The notes under the pieces are model-generated. The model searched no databases, had not been told where the DNA came from, and saw only the letters and a program-made list of their open reading frames with translations. The position numbers and the translations under genes are program-made. This document shows, piece after piece, positions 23,901-37,508 of a stretch of 64,000 bases of DNA. This stretch comes from Onchocerca lupi (lineage: Eukaryota > Nematoda > Chromadorea > Rhabditida > Onchocercidae): positions 1 through 64,000 of the forward strand of contig JAOVVO010000156.1 of assembly GCA_028564675.1 (NCBI GenBank). The letters are read 5' to 3'. Positions within the stretch are counted from its first letter, which is position 1. Each line of letters opens with the position of its first letter.

Positions 23901-25319
23901 AATGTTTTGCATTATTTTTCCTTGCAATGAAGATGACCTTTCCGGAGGTCACTGATAGTTATGCCAGTGAATATTTGAAGTTTGAAACCGAGATCCGAAT
24001 CACCTTTATTCCCAAAATAGGACTGCAACAAATTGGCTCGAGTTGGTCCACTTAACGAGTCGATATTAATGCCTGCTGCATCAGTAAACGCTCCGCCAAA
24101 TCCAATTATTGTTTGAAAGCGTATCTGACTATCGATTTTCAAACGAATGATTCCAGCTTCTATAAAATTATTTCTTGTATTTCAAAACCCATCAATCAAA
24201 AAAATGAAATCAAAAAACAAAAAAAGAAAACAAAAAACAAAAACGAATCGATAAATTATTTTGAATTTGATCCTGAAATTTAATGAAAACAAAAGAAGAA
24301 TGGGTTTTCACTTAACTGCTAATATGTCATATACGAAAATTTTTTATTTCCTTGAATCTGTCTGAAAGGTTGCCATTACTAAGGGAAGTTGGAATTCGTT
24401 TCTAACAAATAACTGTTCGCATTATAAAAAATAAGAAATGTATCTTATATGATTTATTCTAACCATTATCGTGAATTTTGTTTAAAAAAACTAATTACAA
24501 GCGGAATTCTTGGAATATAGTATAGTAAGAATCTTAATCATTCGAAATAACACAATCACTTTGTGCTCTAAATTGTTGGATTTAATTCCAAATTAGAAAA
24601 AAAAAAGAATCTAATGCAATTTAATTTCGATTGACTAAATTCTCTCTCCATTTTATATTTGCACTCAAATGTTATCAGTGATATCTTTCCAAGTTCTTCG
24701 AATTTCAAATCCATACTGCGAATATGATGATTATAAGTTGAGAGAAATCATCAAACATTGTCTATTATTTCTTAATTGCCAAACAACAACTGAATTTACA
24801 GCTCACACATAAAGAATGATAACGAAGCAAGCTAGCAGAACAAAAGTTCTAAACAAAATACTTCGCTTTGTAAAAGTTATGTAAATGCATAGTTAAAAGC
24901 TTGTATGTAACTGTTATTCATTCATTGTGATATCATCTCCAAAAATAGATCAATCGTTATCTCTTTTGGATGATTCCGTGCAATTAAGAATTTTTCATCC
25001 CGAAAAATATTCGAAATATATGAAACAATCATAAAATCCTAACATTTCAAACAGCAACTCTAGATGATTCCAAAGTGGATGAAATATTACGAACAAATAA
25101 CGCCTCTTTTACGTGAAGTATTACCGTCTGTCTTTTCCGTGAACGAAGAGACAGTACGTTCGAAACGTTTCCCAAGTTGATCGGTTTTATAGATGGCTGC
25201 CTGCAGTGACTGCAAGTTACCCACTTCTGGTATATTATCACAGTATGTCGCATTGCATATGCAAACTATATTTTCTTTCTTATCGTAATATCGAGATTGG
25301 CATTTCCGAACTTTTGTGT
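20977..25319 (-). CDS. gba: Lysosomal glucosylceramidase (glucocerebrosidase, GH30), first exon missing
   Basis: Hydrolyses glucosylceramide to glucose and ceramide in the lysosome. Ten exons (upper-lower): 25319-25125, 24159-23989, 23895-23762, 23625-23453, 23357-23232, 22992-22878, 22671-22531, 22421-22335, 21898-21735 and 21205-20977; about 510 residues. Landmarks in order: [10 protein letters not shown] near the mature N terminus, [52 protein letters not shown] (acid/base Glu), GIAVHWY, the nucleophile motif [22 protein letters not shown], and the closing strand [10 protein letters not shown] to IVWNK. The signal-peptide exon, which must end in phase 1, was not located upstream of 25319. 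The donor after the nucleophile is ambiguous (see findings). It lies in opposite orientation between two CTG genes. Nematodes often carry several gba copies; which one this is cannot be told. Confidence 0.95.
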
Positions 25320-28300
25320 CTGAAATTCTTGAAAGAAAATTATCATAATTGAAAATTGCAAAAAGTACCAAGTGCTCTATTCCAAATTTTAGAAAAAACG
25401 GAAGAATGGTCGTGAAATAATGTATAAATAATATATGCTGTGAAATCAGTTATTATTTATTGATAAATGTAATTTATACCAAATAAACTTCTAATTTGTA
25501 CAAATTCTACATTTTTAAGTATGACTATACCGTCATATGATAAGATTTATCGTTCTGAGTAAAATAAATAAACAAGTAAATATTGTTAAATGCATGGAAC
25601 CAAAATATAGTTTAGAATTTCAATATTCACCACCAAACGTGACCTGATGAAGTGAATTTTCAATTTTCAGCTAGATATCAGTAATAATCATGCTGTACTT
25701 GTGAGACTCTTTAGTTCTTTCTATCCTACATTTTATCATTGATAGAAAATAATGATATAAATTGCTTACTTGAGCATAATAGCACTTTGCAGGAAAGAAA
25801 CAAAATTAAAAGATGACAATAAATGACAAGAAATGAATAGTTTCGAGAATTCTGAGAACGGATGAATATTGTATCCATTCAATTGATGATCAGATCTGAG
25901 AACAGAACTTCCAGTGAATCACTGGACAGTATCTTCTTCTTGCCTGCAATACAGCATCAGTTGTTGCGTGCTGTCAAATGCCTGTCATGTCATTAATTTC
26001 ACTCTTGAGCAACTTTCACTCTCGAGCAACTTCTCATTCTTCTCTGCCCACTGAACATTTTTCTAGTTAGTGAAGAGAAAGCACCCCCGAAAAGGTCACA
26101 AAACTCCCGAATTTTCACGGAAATTCTTCGTCCACTTCTTCGAGATGACATTTACATGTCATTACACTATTCGTCACTTCCTCCCTCCATCCCATCCAAT
26201 TTATCACATCTCACACATTTAGAAATACTGATTGCAACAATTTTATTGCTTTGAAAAAAAAAAGGACATAACAATTAGGGGATATAACAATTTTAAAAAT
26301 AAATTAATTTTAATAAATTTAATCCAAAAAGGACATAAAAACTTTAAAATAAAGTAATTTTATTAGTTTATTTTAAAAAATCATTTAAATATTCAAAAAA
26401 ATTTGTCGGTAAAGAATAAATAGTTGTCTTAACTTATTTAAGTCCTTATTTTCCTGAGGATTAAAATCCAACAAACTGAAATTATCCAAAAATTATCCTT
26501 GAAGCTCCAACAAAAGATTGAAAAGTATCCTTAAATTATAAGATATAATAAGAAACATCTGAATTATGCTCATATGAGTTTCGAAACAAACATATTTTTA
26601 GGATGTTGGTTATTCCATATTAACAAAATTTTCCATGATCTTTTTCAACTTCCGCCATCCACCTCAGAGATTGTTCCAGCATTAGCTGCACGTCACAATC
26701 TATTATGTTTGTTCTATTCCGAATAATAAAGTTACAGCTAGTCCTCTTCTCATTTAATTAATTCACAAGTTTATGTTTTGTTTGTTGTTATCCAATTAAC
26801 GGGTGAGAATACACTCTGATAGCTTCGTGAAAAAATATTTTTCTTGCTTAACTATATTCAAAGAATATCGATGTCGAATTGGTTAACGATAGTTGACAAG
26901 AATATCGATTGACAGAATACGGGATTCTCTTCTTGATTGTTGATAATCGGGATATTTTCTGAGAGATTGCTTGATGATGGATGTATGTTAGATGAGAATT
27001 GAAGAGTATGGCTCACCGCACTAACCAAATCAATTCTGAGTTGAAAATTCTTCTGCTCCAATCAATAGGAATTTTTTTTTGTTGTAAGCGTTTCAGGTCA
27101 TAAGACTTGAGAGCATTTGCATGTGAATTAGTTCCCGTGTTTACTACTGAAGATGAAGCTTGGTAATCGCAAACAATGAGAATTATGTCTGAAATGGCAA
27201 CATTCATTTATAATTCATCTGGGGTGATGATTCATGCGAGAAATATTTTTATACTAAAATATTTTGATTATTTGAGTATCTTTATGCTAAAATTATTTCG
27301 GTCTTTTCTGACAGATCGTATCAATTGTATTGATTATAAGAGCAAACACATCGTTCCACTATGAAATTTTTTTTAAAAAGCCGTGTCCATCATGAAGTTA
27401 CGCTGTCGATGGGAATTCATCGCTCTTCGTAAAAATAATCCGAAATGACGTTAAGGGCCATAACTGTCATCTGATTAAGCAGAATGAGAGGCTAAAAAGA
27501 AAGTCAATATGTCAACATCACAATCATTACTCTTCCGTAAATCTCTTCGTATGTTCCGTTATAATTTCAATTTTTTTTGCATTGTTTTATTATTTTTTCA
27601 ATAAACTGGATCATTTATCTGTCCTATAGTCTGGACAACCAAAAAGATGCACGCTGGGACAGAGGAGAGAGAAAGTTATTTCTGCAAAATGGACATTTTT
27701 AACGATTCTGAAATCTGTAAAGATACTCATTCTTACTTACAGAAACAACCAACTCTTTCTCATTATTATTGCATTTCGTTCCCAAAAGAATTTAATCTGA
27801 GATTTTTGAAATTCTGGCAAGCGTCTTTCTTGGAGATGGATCAATAAACACTGAACTTGACAACGTATTCTTGTTGAGATGGGAGGAGTAGTGGGATAAC
27901 ATGTTAAGTTCTATTCATGCTGATTTCGTTTCATTTGATTGCGCTCTTGACGGATGGGAAAAGTGGAGATGACTCATCATTTTATCCTCAAGCGAAATCT
28001 GCCATCCACGTTGAGTATCATAATGATAACTTTCACCAACAACATTCATCTTTCACATGATTAACAGGAAAGGTGGAATGAAAATAATCATTTATACATA
28101 GAATGTCTCGAGAAGAATTCTATTCTTCTTCGGGAAAATCAAAGGCCCATCATTGATAAGTTGGAAAGAGTTTTAAAACAATAGTGAGAGAACAATGCTG
28201 CTGAAGAGACATGAAGAGTCGATAAAGATAAATGGAAAATAATAGTGAGTATAATTTGTGATAAAGAGAGAAAGAAATTGGTGCTAGAATGGAATACGAG

Positions 28301-28603
28301 TTCCTTTCCGGTAGTATTAAGGTGAAAGTTGGTTCGAGAGAGCGGTCGAAGCAATCTGAACTTTTCTTTTCACTTCTACTTCAGGTTTATGATTTATTTT
28401 TCGAGTCTAAAAATTTTTTATTCTGTCTTCAGGCTTAAATTATTATGTTCTTTAGGCTTAAATTATTCGAAATTTGGCATTTTATCATTGGTTTAGATTT
28501 CAAAATTTTTAAATTTTATTTTCATCCTTATGTCGATAGTGTTCTTTCGGTTGTCATTTTTTTCTAGAGTTTTATTAAACAACTTGCAAAATCCAGGGAC
28601 TGA
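25320..28603. other. Interval between GBA and CTG copy B
   Basis: It should contain the missing first exon and promoter of the minus-strand glucocerebrosidase gene, but no ATG followed by a hydrophobic leader with a good phase-1 donor was convincing. Open frames at 26858-27207 (minus) and 27647-27847 (plus) have no recognisable content. A short imperfect tandem repeat (CACTCTTGAGCAAC / CACTCTCGAGCAAC) is near 26001-26033. Confidence 0.45.
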
Positions 28604-31600
28604 ATGTATCAGGACGAAAGAGATTCAGTCACTAACTCATCGTTATTCTATGATGTTGAACAGTTTCGGAAACGTATGGCACCAGTCCTAAAGAAATATC
28701 CATCTTACGACACAATGTTTACACTGGAACGATGGCTTCGTTCATATGATAATGATATAGGTTAGTACTTAATTAAATAATTTTTTCTTACCTCTAACTG
28801 CTTGGTTTCCTGCTTCCCCATTTGATTTTGTCGATTTCGATATCTAGAAATTAAAAGTTTTGATTTTGTAAATTTGTGTATGATAAATGTAAAAGATCTT
28901 GAATTTAACTGTATATGTCGTTATAGATTATAATCAGCCGATAAATAGGAATTTAAAATGCTTCCATTTTTTTTGTTTTAATTTAATATATAAGTGTTTC
29001 CAATTAACCGAATTAAATTTTAGAAGAAGCAACTAAACGAATGACACGAGCTTTGCAAAATCTCTATGCGCTTGATGCATACAGGAATTATGATAGTGCC
29101 GAATCGCTGAATGATTTTCTACATACGATAAATCGAGCCGCTGACTATTTACCAGGTTAGTATTGATTTGAGAGAGAGAATATGATGAGAAAATTAGAAC
29201 GATTTGTTTCAATTTCCATATGAATTATTGGAAATTTAATAGTATTTCAATCTAACGTTCTTTAATTCTCTTTATAAAATGTGCTGAGAGCTGTTTTATC
29301 TTATAAAGTATTTGTTAATTGCTGTATTGCAATTAATAGAGAATTTTTTTTTGCTGTTTTGCTGGTAATGCAAGCTATATTCATAAATTCTATGAAGTTA
29401 TTTCTTCCAGTTTGTATGGGACAGATACTATAAAAAGTCAAATGATGAACAGTAATCCGTTTTCAGGTGGCATTATGGGTCCTGACAAACATGGAAATAT
29501 TATTATTGTGCAGCCGATGGGTCGAGCTCGACCGAAGACAATGATGCGTTTGGGACGTGTATCTGATCTTTATAGAGCATCGGTTATAGAGGCTGAAGCT
29601 TGCATGTATTTTTTAAGGTATGCCATTTTCACTGTTCATTTAATGTATGGCATACTTTCTTCTAGAAAAATCAAAAGAATGAAATTAATAAAGAATAAAG
29701 AATGGATCACATTTAGTAGCTTAGGTCTAATCTCATCTAGTAATATAAATTAGCCTTTTCGGATATCTAATTTATTCGAAGTTTTGATTTAACTTCAAAA
29801 TCAACTTTTTCGTTTTCATAGAAAAGAGGAAGCTGTTAAAGGACGCCAGCTTAGTATTATTTTCATTTCGGATCTCGCTGAATTATCTCTCGAAACAATT
29901 TATATGCCTGCTGTGAAAGCATACATGAATGTTTTGAATGTATTACAGGTTTCTTTCTATATCTTGCTTTGGTAAGCTCTTAGAGTTTTTTTAACAAATA
30001 AGATTATAAAGACAAATATCCTCATATCTCGATTATTAATTAAGTTGCTTTTCTGCTGATATAAATTGAAAAATCTGCGATGTATTTCTCATGATTTAGA
30101 ATATTATCTTTCATATGTATTGCAATGGTTTTTTTTTTTTTTCATACACTTAACAAAAAATTATACACGCTATGTTAAAAAAAAAAAAGAAAAGTTGTCA
30201 AAAAAAGAAATTCATCTTTATTTTTTGTATCAGTTTGTGCATTTTGGTATTCCTCAGAAGATTTTTAATAATGTAAAAAGGAAAATATTTTATTTTTTTC
30301 AGTATTTATTCCCGAGCTCAATCAAAAAGGTGTATGTGATCAATTCTCCCAATATAGTCAATGGTCTTTTTAATATGGTAAAGCGAGTACTTTCCAAAGT
30401 AAGATAAAGTTGGAATATGGGACGAAAAATTTGAAAACGTTTCAACATCAGAGCTTGAATGGAAGAAAGCAAGCACTACATCTAAACTTGATAATTGAAG
30501 ACACATTAGATCAAATATTATTATTTTGCTGTTGTAGAACGTTTTTGTCCCTTATATTTTACTTTATCTTTCACTGCCTAATGGTTTTGGATGCCAGAAG
30601 TGTTTAACATTGCGATTTTGCTGATTCGTTTATTTTTCCTGCAATCTCTCTATTTTTTTTAAAGCTTATAAATTTTCAAGGCGAGATTATTAGTTTCTAT
30701 AGATTAAAAACATTAAAGATCTTTTTTCAGGGAATGATTGAAAATATCGAATTTATTGGCAGTGACTGGAAGCAACGACTGAAGGATGAGCTAGGTGAAG
30801 GAAATATTTTCAGGTATTGGGGTGGCACGAAGGAAGCTCCAAAAGAAACAGGCACAATACGGATGGGTGGCGAAGTACCTGATAGTTTAAAGTGATTTTA
30901 TTTTTCGATTCTATCTTTAATAAGCTTTTATTGTTTTATGGATTTTGATAGTGTTTTTTTACAAAATTGAAATTCATAAATGATTTATTCTCTGGCATTG
31001 TCAAAGAGGAAACAAAAAAATTTCAAGTGAAGTCTACCATTAAAAAATCATTTTTTAAAAATTCGAACAATGGGCTTTAAGTAAATTGTTTTTTGATGGC
31101 TAGCATTGTTAAATCTTTCTAGAAATACAAGCGCGACAATGTTTTGGGGAATTTCAGTAACGAAATTATCCATTATTTTCGGAATTTTATTTGCAGAGAA
31201 GAGATTTTGAAAACGCTGAAGTTCATTCCTGATGATCAATTAATAAAAAGAACGATTCCAGCCAGCGGAACGCTGAAGATTCCAGTTGATGTTTTACAGT
31301 CAAATTCATCACTGCAATGGTATTTTACTATAAATGATGGAGATGTTGACTTCAAAATCACATATGATGATGAGGAGGAAGAGGTTGGTTTGTTTTTTTT
31401 TTTTTTGAAAATTTATTACAAGTTTTATTTTTGCATTCAAGATTCATAAAACACAAAAAAAATATTTCTCTGAATTGAATTTCTATTTCATTATATTTGT
31501 ACTGAATCTTTCAATCCTATTGCATCATTATCAACCATTGATGAAAAGACGAAAATCGATAAAATCGAAAATTTAAAAAAAAAAAAAGAAGTATTTCTTA

Positions 31601-31814
31601 ATGAAAATTACATTAATTCCAGACTGATTAAAAAATTTTATTAATTTCCCAGATCTGGCCGCTTTTCCGTCTCTCGACAGAATTTGTCCCAGAATATGGT
31701 GAATTGCTGTGCCTTCAGAAAGGGACTTATGTTCTTCACTTCGATAATCCAGCAAAATTATTTAGTAAAATAATTGCATATAATATTTCGGTGAAGGATC
31801 TTACAATACATTGA
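28604..31814 (+). CDS. CRAL-TRIO and GOLD domain protein (SEC14-like, CTG family), copy B
   Basis: Eight exons: 28604-28760, 29024-29155, 29467-29617, 29822-29948, 30303-30398, 30731-30891, 31197-31383 and 31653-31814; 390 residues. Order of motifs parallels copy A: FRKRMAPVLKKYPSYDTMFT and ERWLRSYDND in the N-terminal helices, GGIMGPDKHGNIIIVQPMGR and IKKVYVINSPNIVNGLFNMV in the CRAL-TRIO domain, WGG after the lipid-binding core, then a GOLD domain (LQWYFTINDGDVDFKITYDD, ending KDLTIH). Every intron phase equals that of copy A; exons 1, 3, 5 and 8 have identical lengths, while exons 2, 4, 6 and 7 differ by whole codons. Protein identity is only moderate, so the duplication is old. Likely a cytosolic lipid-transfer protein; ligand unknown. 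Its strand is the same as copy A, opposite to the intervening gba. Confidence 0.93.
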
Positions 31815-34800
31815 AAAAACCCTTTCGTTAGTAATTCAAAATTTTCATTATGCCGATCCAGCTTATTATTGCATTTCATCAGTTGTGAATGTTTTCTAAG
31901 ATTTATAAAAACAATATCTTTCTATGCGAATTATGGATTGAAATCCTTCATGGTTCTTGGATATTTTTTAAAATTTTGTAAATAATTTGTAAAAAATTCT
32001 AGACTTATTTTTTAATCTTTGCAGCTTCACTGCTCATTTATAATGGAATGTTAAGCTATATTTGTAGATTATTCTGTATTTTTTCCATTATCATTATATT
32101 ATTTCTATGTTTCCAGTTTTAATTATTGATGTTTCTCTCCGATGCTGTATATAGACAAATATCTCACTGTAAGTGGGGCTGGGAATTCGCAGCTACGAAA
32201 CGAAATTTACTGCATACATCTGCATAAACTTCAAGTCAGTCCAGAACATAACGCTTTTCGGCATGTTAGATCAGTAAATGCGACTTTCCTGCGGGTGAAA
32301 TAAAGAACTTATTTTGTCAGTCGAGATCGTGGACTTCTTTCGATTAATGACACAAAATCATATAGAATATAAGTGTAGAAAGAAAAAAACACATTAATTT
32401 AATTTGTAAATTGTGAAAATTTTTATTGATATAGGTTGTTGCATAAAATGACTGACATTTTTTATAATCTGTTATGATTCAGGTACTTATAATTCAACAG
32501 CAAATAATCCTGTTCTGAACAAATGAATGGTATACTAAATTTCCTGTTATTACTTAAGTTCATTAATAAGATTAGTTTTTATTTTTAACTTGCAGCTTCA
32601 TGGAGTTATGTAGAGCAAGGAAATGACTGGTTCCAGAAATTTCGAGCATTCTCAGATAGTTTTTCAGTTCTTTCGTCTTTGTTCTTTTATTATAAGTGTG
32701 AAAATAAATATGTTCTTAATGATTAAACATAGTTGCAATCAAAAAATTGAAAAACGCATTTTGATGAATATGAGTGTCAAAGATCTGTTCTAGCATTTCC
32801 CAAAATGTGGAAGTATCGGCCGGTTAAATCAGTATCTCCTTGTACATTTCTATGCATCGTAAGAATGAGTAATATTTCCCAGAACATCGGAGAACGGATA
32901 AATTAATTTCTACTCAATTTCTATAGTTCTTAATATTATCTCAATTATCGTATACCGTAATTGTCGCTCTGGAAACAACCCTTCTGGCTTCTACTAGGTA
33001 AAACTCAGATTTCTTCAGTAGCTTTTTCGATTATGAACGTTCTCCGCCTTCATTCTTTCATTTTTGTTTATATTTTGGAATTCTAGTGAAATGGAGCTTG
33101 TTGAAGCTTGAGACTGTATTCGATTTCATCCTCTTCCAGCATTTTGCGAATTCAGAATGGTTGCATTATTTATAAAAGCGTGGTTTAAGTATTTGCTGCA
33201 CATGTAGTCGCATAGAATCTCATATCCTTACATTTTTTTGTTCTTTCCAGATTGTCTTAAATTTATACAATAGATAAATAAGCTAAAAATTTCGTATTCA
33301 AGAAGATGAAGCAAACTTCTGCTAGAATAGCAAACATTATAACTATTGATTATTAATCATAACTAATCATCAAGAAACTAATATAGTAGTTTCTTCTGCA
33401 GGAATCTATCTTACCAACTAATTTTAAACCGTCTCATTATTACCATTTATTATCTATAATTCAGAAATTATCTGCTTCAAGCTATCTCAAATTCCCTTGA
33501 AATAGTTCTTAAATTTTATCCCGAAGTTTTGAGCAAAACGCCACAATTTATTTTTATATGTCCAAAACAAACTACCCGCTGTACTTCAGTTGATGGAAAT
33601 ACTGATAATAGAGAAGTTAAAAAATAGTTCACCGTACTAATAAAAATCATGTATCACATGCACATATTAAATAACGGTGAAATTAACAGAATTCAACGAT
33701 AGCGACGAAGAAAATGAATCGAAACAAAGAGATTCGTAATGCATTGGACAAAAAAATTGAAAGATCAAATAATCACAGTAGAGGTCAAACGGACTGAATG
33801 AACATGATATAATATAATTATTTCACTCGAAATATTCATTGCAAGAAAGTTATTCGAAGATTTAATTTTGTCTCCATTCCATAAATTAAAAAAAGATGAG
33901 TTTGTGCTGCTGACATCACTTTCATGACCTTTGCAAACCTTTTCTATTCAGATAATTTGCAAAGATAAGCTCGATTCATTGTTCGAAGATGAAACAAATT
34001 TAGTGCACCAAAGCATTGCTTTGCCTAACCTTATATTCTTGGAAATCACTTTGTCTTTCCACTAATAAAATGCAAAAAAAATTTATTCATCTCTTAAGAT
34101 GCTGCAATTCGAGTTTAATTTTAATTTTATAGTATTTTCTTTTTTTTTTCTTTTTTTTGTTTCGCTAATCATCTTTTCAATTACCAATTCAGTTGAAATT
34201 TAGCTTTAAATATTTTGCTTTCGTCGTAAATTCTGTTAAATTAAAAATAATTGTAAATCCAAAAAAATACTGAGAACAGACTTATCTAGATTTCCCCGCC
34301 AGGATAGTGATTGTAGTAATTTCTTCATTTGTGACATAGAAATTCATGATATAGAAGTTTCATCTGCGACTTCAATCAATATTCGATAGATGCAGAATGC
34401 TATGGAATTAAATAATCGATATATTATTATTATTGAACATCCAGAAACTATTTCTTTTTCCTGTTTTTAGGTGCGAAATTACTACACAAATAGCAAGAAC
34501 TTTTTAATTTACGTATTTGGAGGTATAAATTAGAAAAGTATTAATTTATATTTGAAATTTTGAGTTTTTTAGGCGAGATTTAGGACTAAAACTTGGAATT
34601 ATTTGTCAAAAATTAATATCTGTTCAAAATGAAGCCAATATTTAAATCTCAGTGCATTCAATTCATTTAAGTTACAGATCTGAACAGTGTTGAAATTTGT
34701 TATGACAATTAGAACTTCAAGCAAAACAACTGAATTATATTGGGAATATTCAGTAGCTCCATTTATTTAAACATTTCTACTTGAAAAATTTAAATGTTTT

Positions 34801-34941
34801 TAACCAATGAAATTAAATGCTTCTAATTACATTGCCCATCAAAATTACTCAGTTACCGAAAGACGTATGATTTATTTGCAGAAATGCAATCCTTAATCCC
34901 TCAAAATGATAAGCAATTAGAAATAATAATTCCTCATAAAG
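31815..34941. other. Intergenic; nothing recognised
   Basis: AT-rich sequence without exon chains, RNA genes or repeats that I can support. Confidence 0.45.
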
Positions 34942-36170
34942 TTAAAAAATTGTAGAAATTTTGAAAAGATTTTTTGATCTAAGAATTGATATATGAAAAA
35001 ATAAAAAAAATCCATTACTTATGCAGATGTAGAGATTGTCTGGGTGAATGATTCTAGAACACGCAACATATAATTGTGGAAGTAAGAGCTGCTGCATATC
35101 TTCCCGAGCTGGATTGCATATAAATATAATGAATAAGTCTGAATGCCCGTAGTGACGGACATATGCAATGCATCTTGAGCGTACTATCAAACGTTTTGTT
35201 TCGATTTTGCATAAATATCTTCGATATATTGGTAAAACAATCGACAGCATTTCAAAATGTGATTGTCTTCATTTTCTTGAATCATTAATCATATGAATTA
35301 TAGTTCATTGCGCTGCACTGCTTGTATGTTTCTTTGCCACTGAATGGATTTATCACTTTAAAATTGGAGAGATTATTCAAACTCTATTGGCACTATCCCC
35401 AAAAATTAAAAGAAAAATAAAGTCGATATTGCAGAGTATCGTAGTATCGATGAGTTTCTGTGATTTTTGCCAATTAATCGTTTCTTCAGTGAAGAGCAAT
35501 ATCTCTAGATTGGAATTGGTTCCCTCCTAAAACAATTGCCACTTCATCTATAATGAAGCATTGAATCTTCGCACATGTTCTCCAACAGGCGTTTTGTCAG
35601 CATGAATAACAATTTTGTTTGTATCAGATGAATCATATCAATTTCTGTTTTGAACAAAGACATTAAATTGTCGTGAAAAAGCTGTTGCAATTGGGATATG
35701 ACGGATCTTTCTATGTCGATATGAATTCCGCAACGTGCATTCAATTCATCATTGCTATCACCAATGAAGTACATTTGTAGGAATTTATGCTGACCTTCTG
35801 GCAACGGAAGCAGGGAGCTGGCTTTATGATAAATTTGTCCTTTCACTTTGAAAGTTGGCATTAATTATGTTTTACGATTTCCGCGCCGAATGACATCATT
35901 TGGAAACCAGAATTGTATTTCCTGATTTTAAATAGAAAAGGCTTCGATTCGGCGATAAATCCGGTGAGCGAAGTTTTCAATGGCCCTAATGATTCTTCAA
36001 GTTGAAGCAGTTTAATTTTTCCGATGACGCAACAGATTCCTTTCGTTTCCCCACTAAATTTCAAAGTCATGCAATAAGAACACACTTCAGCCATAGTGCA
36101 GATGAGAACATGGGGTTTGTACCGAAATGCAAGGCGATTGTAATCGCATGATTTTAAAACACACACTCAT
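34942..36170 (-). pseudogene. Degenerate Helitron replication/helicase fragment
   Basis: Three minus-strand frames read like consecutive parts of the N-terminal region of a Helitron (rolling-circle transposon) protein: 36166-35861 (KPFLFKIRKYNSGFQMMSFG), 35861-35544 (FKVKGQIYHKASSLLPLPEG and IGDSNDELNARC) and 35250-34942 (RCIAYVRHYGHSDLFIIFIC then NPAREDM). In intact Helitrons these motifs (YNSxF..FGA, GQIYH, Rxxxxxx.YG.PDLFITFTCNP) run in one frame. Here in-frame stops and frame changes interrupt them and the helicase half is absent, so the copy is dead. The stretch 35251-35543 probably bridges the second and third parts. Autonomous ends were not identified. Assignment rests on remembered motifs. 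Confidence 0.72.
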
Positions 36171-36808
36171 GTTCGACACTAATCTCCTGACATTAATTTG
36201 ACACTAATCTTTTCTCTTGTTGACATTTTTCAGCCATTTACAGCTGTCGCATTCATTCTGTTGAGAACGAAGCAAATTTGAGGTCGCAGAACACGATTAT
36301 CGTGTTCGCAATCGTGCATCCCTAAGTCTGACTGCACGTCGCTTTCCTGTTTCCTCAGCGCGTATTCGAGCCTTTCTTTGTCTGTTTCGATCGTTCGCTG
36401 ATGCCGTTTTTCCTCAACTTGATGCAGTTACTCGTCTCATCACTTCCGCTTAGCGAGTACGACGACTAAGTTTGATCTTCTGTGGGGTATTATTTGGATG
36501 AACTGAAGAGATTGATTTCACTAAAAAAAAAAAGAAGTAAGTTATAACAAACACATAGAAATTGTAAAGTTGAAGAAGAAAAAATATGAACTAAAAAAGA
36601 AGAAAAATAAACAAATGAAAAAAAAAAAATATTAGCTAAATATTTCGATTCAAAAGCAAATCAGTCGACACAGTTCAATTCCAGTGCATCAGCACCCAAA
36701 ATAATTAAATCAAAATAAAAATGAATTGAAATCCATAAAAATTCAATTTAACAATGCAATCGGAAACATTGAAATTGAACCGTAAGATCGGAAAATTGGA
36801 AATCTATA

Positions 36809-37015
36809 TCTATATAAATAAAAATGTAAATATTCATTGATTCCAATTATAAAATTTCCGAAAGTTTTTTCGCCGATTACTTTGAAATTTTGATACGTTG
36901 CATCAATTTGATTGGATATTCTGTGATAATTGCCAAGTTTTCAAAACAACCGGTGAGAAGTTTCGGAGATTAAAAATTTTGAACGAACTATTATTTACAT
37001 TTTTATTTATATAGA
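36809..37015. mobile_element. Small element with perfect 24-bp terminal inverted repeats (MITE-like)
   Basis: The first 24 bp (36809-36832, TCTATATAAATAAAAATGTA...) and the last 24 bp (36992-37015) are exact reverse complements. They enclose about 160 bp with no open frame. A T-rich, TC-starting end of this kind also resembles the 5' terminus of some Helitrons, and it lies 640 bp from the Helitron fragment. No clear target-site duplication is visible. Most likely a non-autonomous DNA element. Confidence 0.75.
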
Positions 37016-37508
37016 CAGATTAGCTGAAACCTGTCTAGTTAGTTTAAAATAAATTTTTAATTTTTAAATATAATTTAAAAGTATTCCTGCATAGTAATCC
37101 TGGAAAAGGAACGATATATTATTTCAGAATGCAGATATTTTCTAATTTGATGAAGCTTATATGTAACTCAAAGTTATTTTTTCTCTCATCACTTTCCACA
37201 AGAAACTAAATTAATATTTATTGAAATGGAAACTATGATTGATAGCAATTTTCATTGAATATAGACGTCAAAGTTAAAAATAACAAAAGTAAGGTGATCA
37301 CATTCCATTGAAATAGTGGCATAAAAAGGTTACAAGAAGAATAAAGGACAGAACAGATAAGATGCGGAGAAATCTGGATCGTTTACATAGCAAATTTCGA
37401 TTATAATAAATACTTGTTACTACTCAATCGTGGTCAGTGGAGTATCTTGGTAAATAATATTACGTGATAATAGCGGTACTTAATGCAGAACGACAGTACA
37501 TAATTTCA

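Noticed and set aside
30066..30407. 113-residue plus-strand open frame
   Set aside because: Mostly intron sequence read through a true CTG copy B exon in its own frame; it includes poly-T and poly-A runs.
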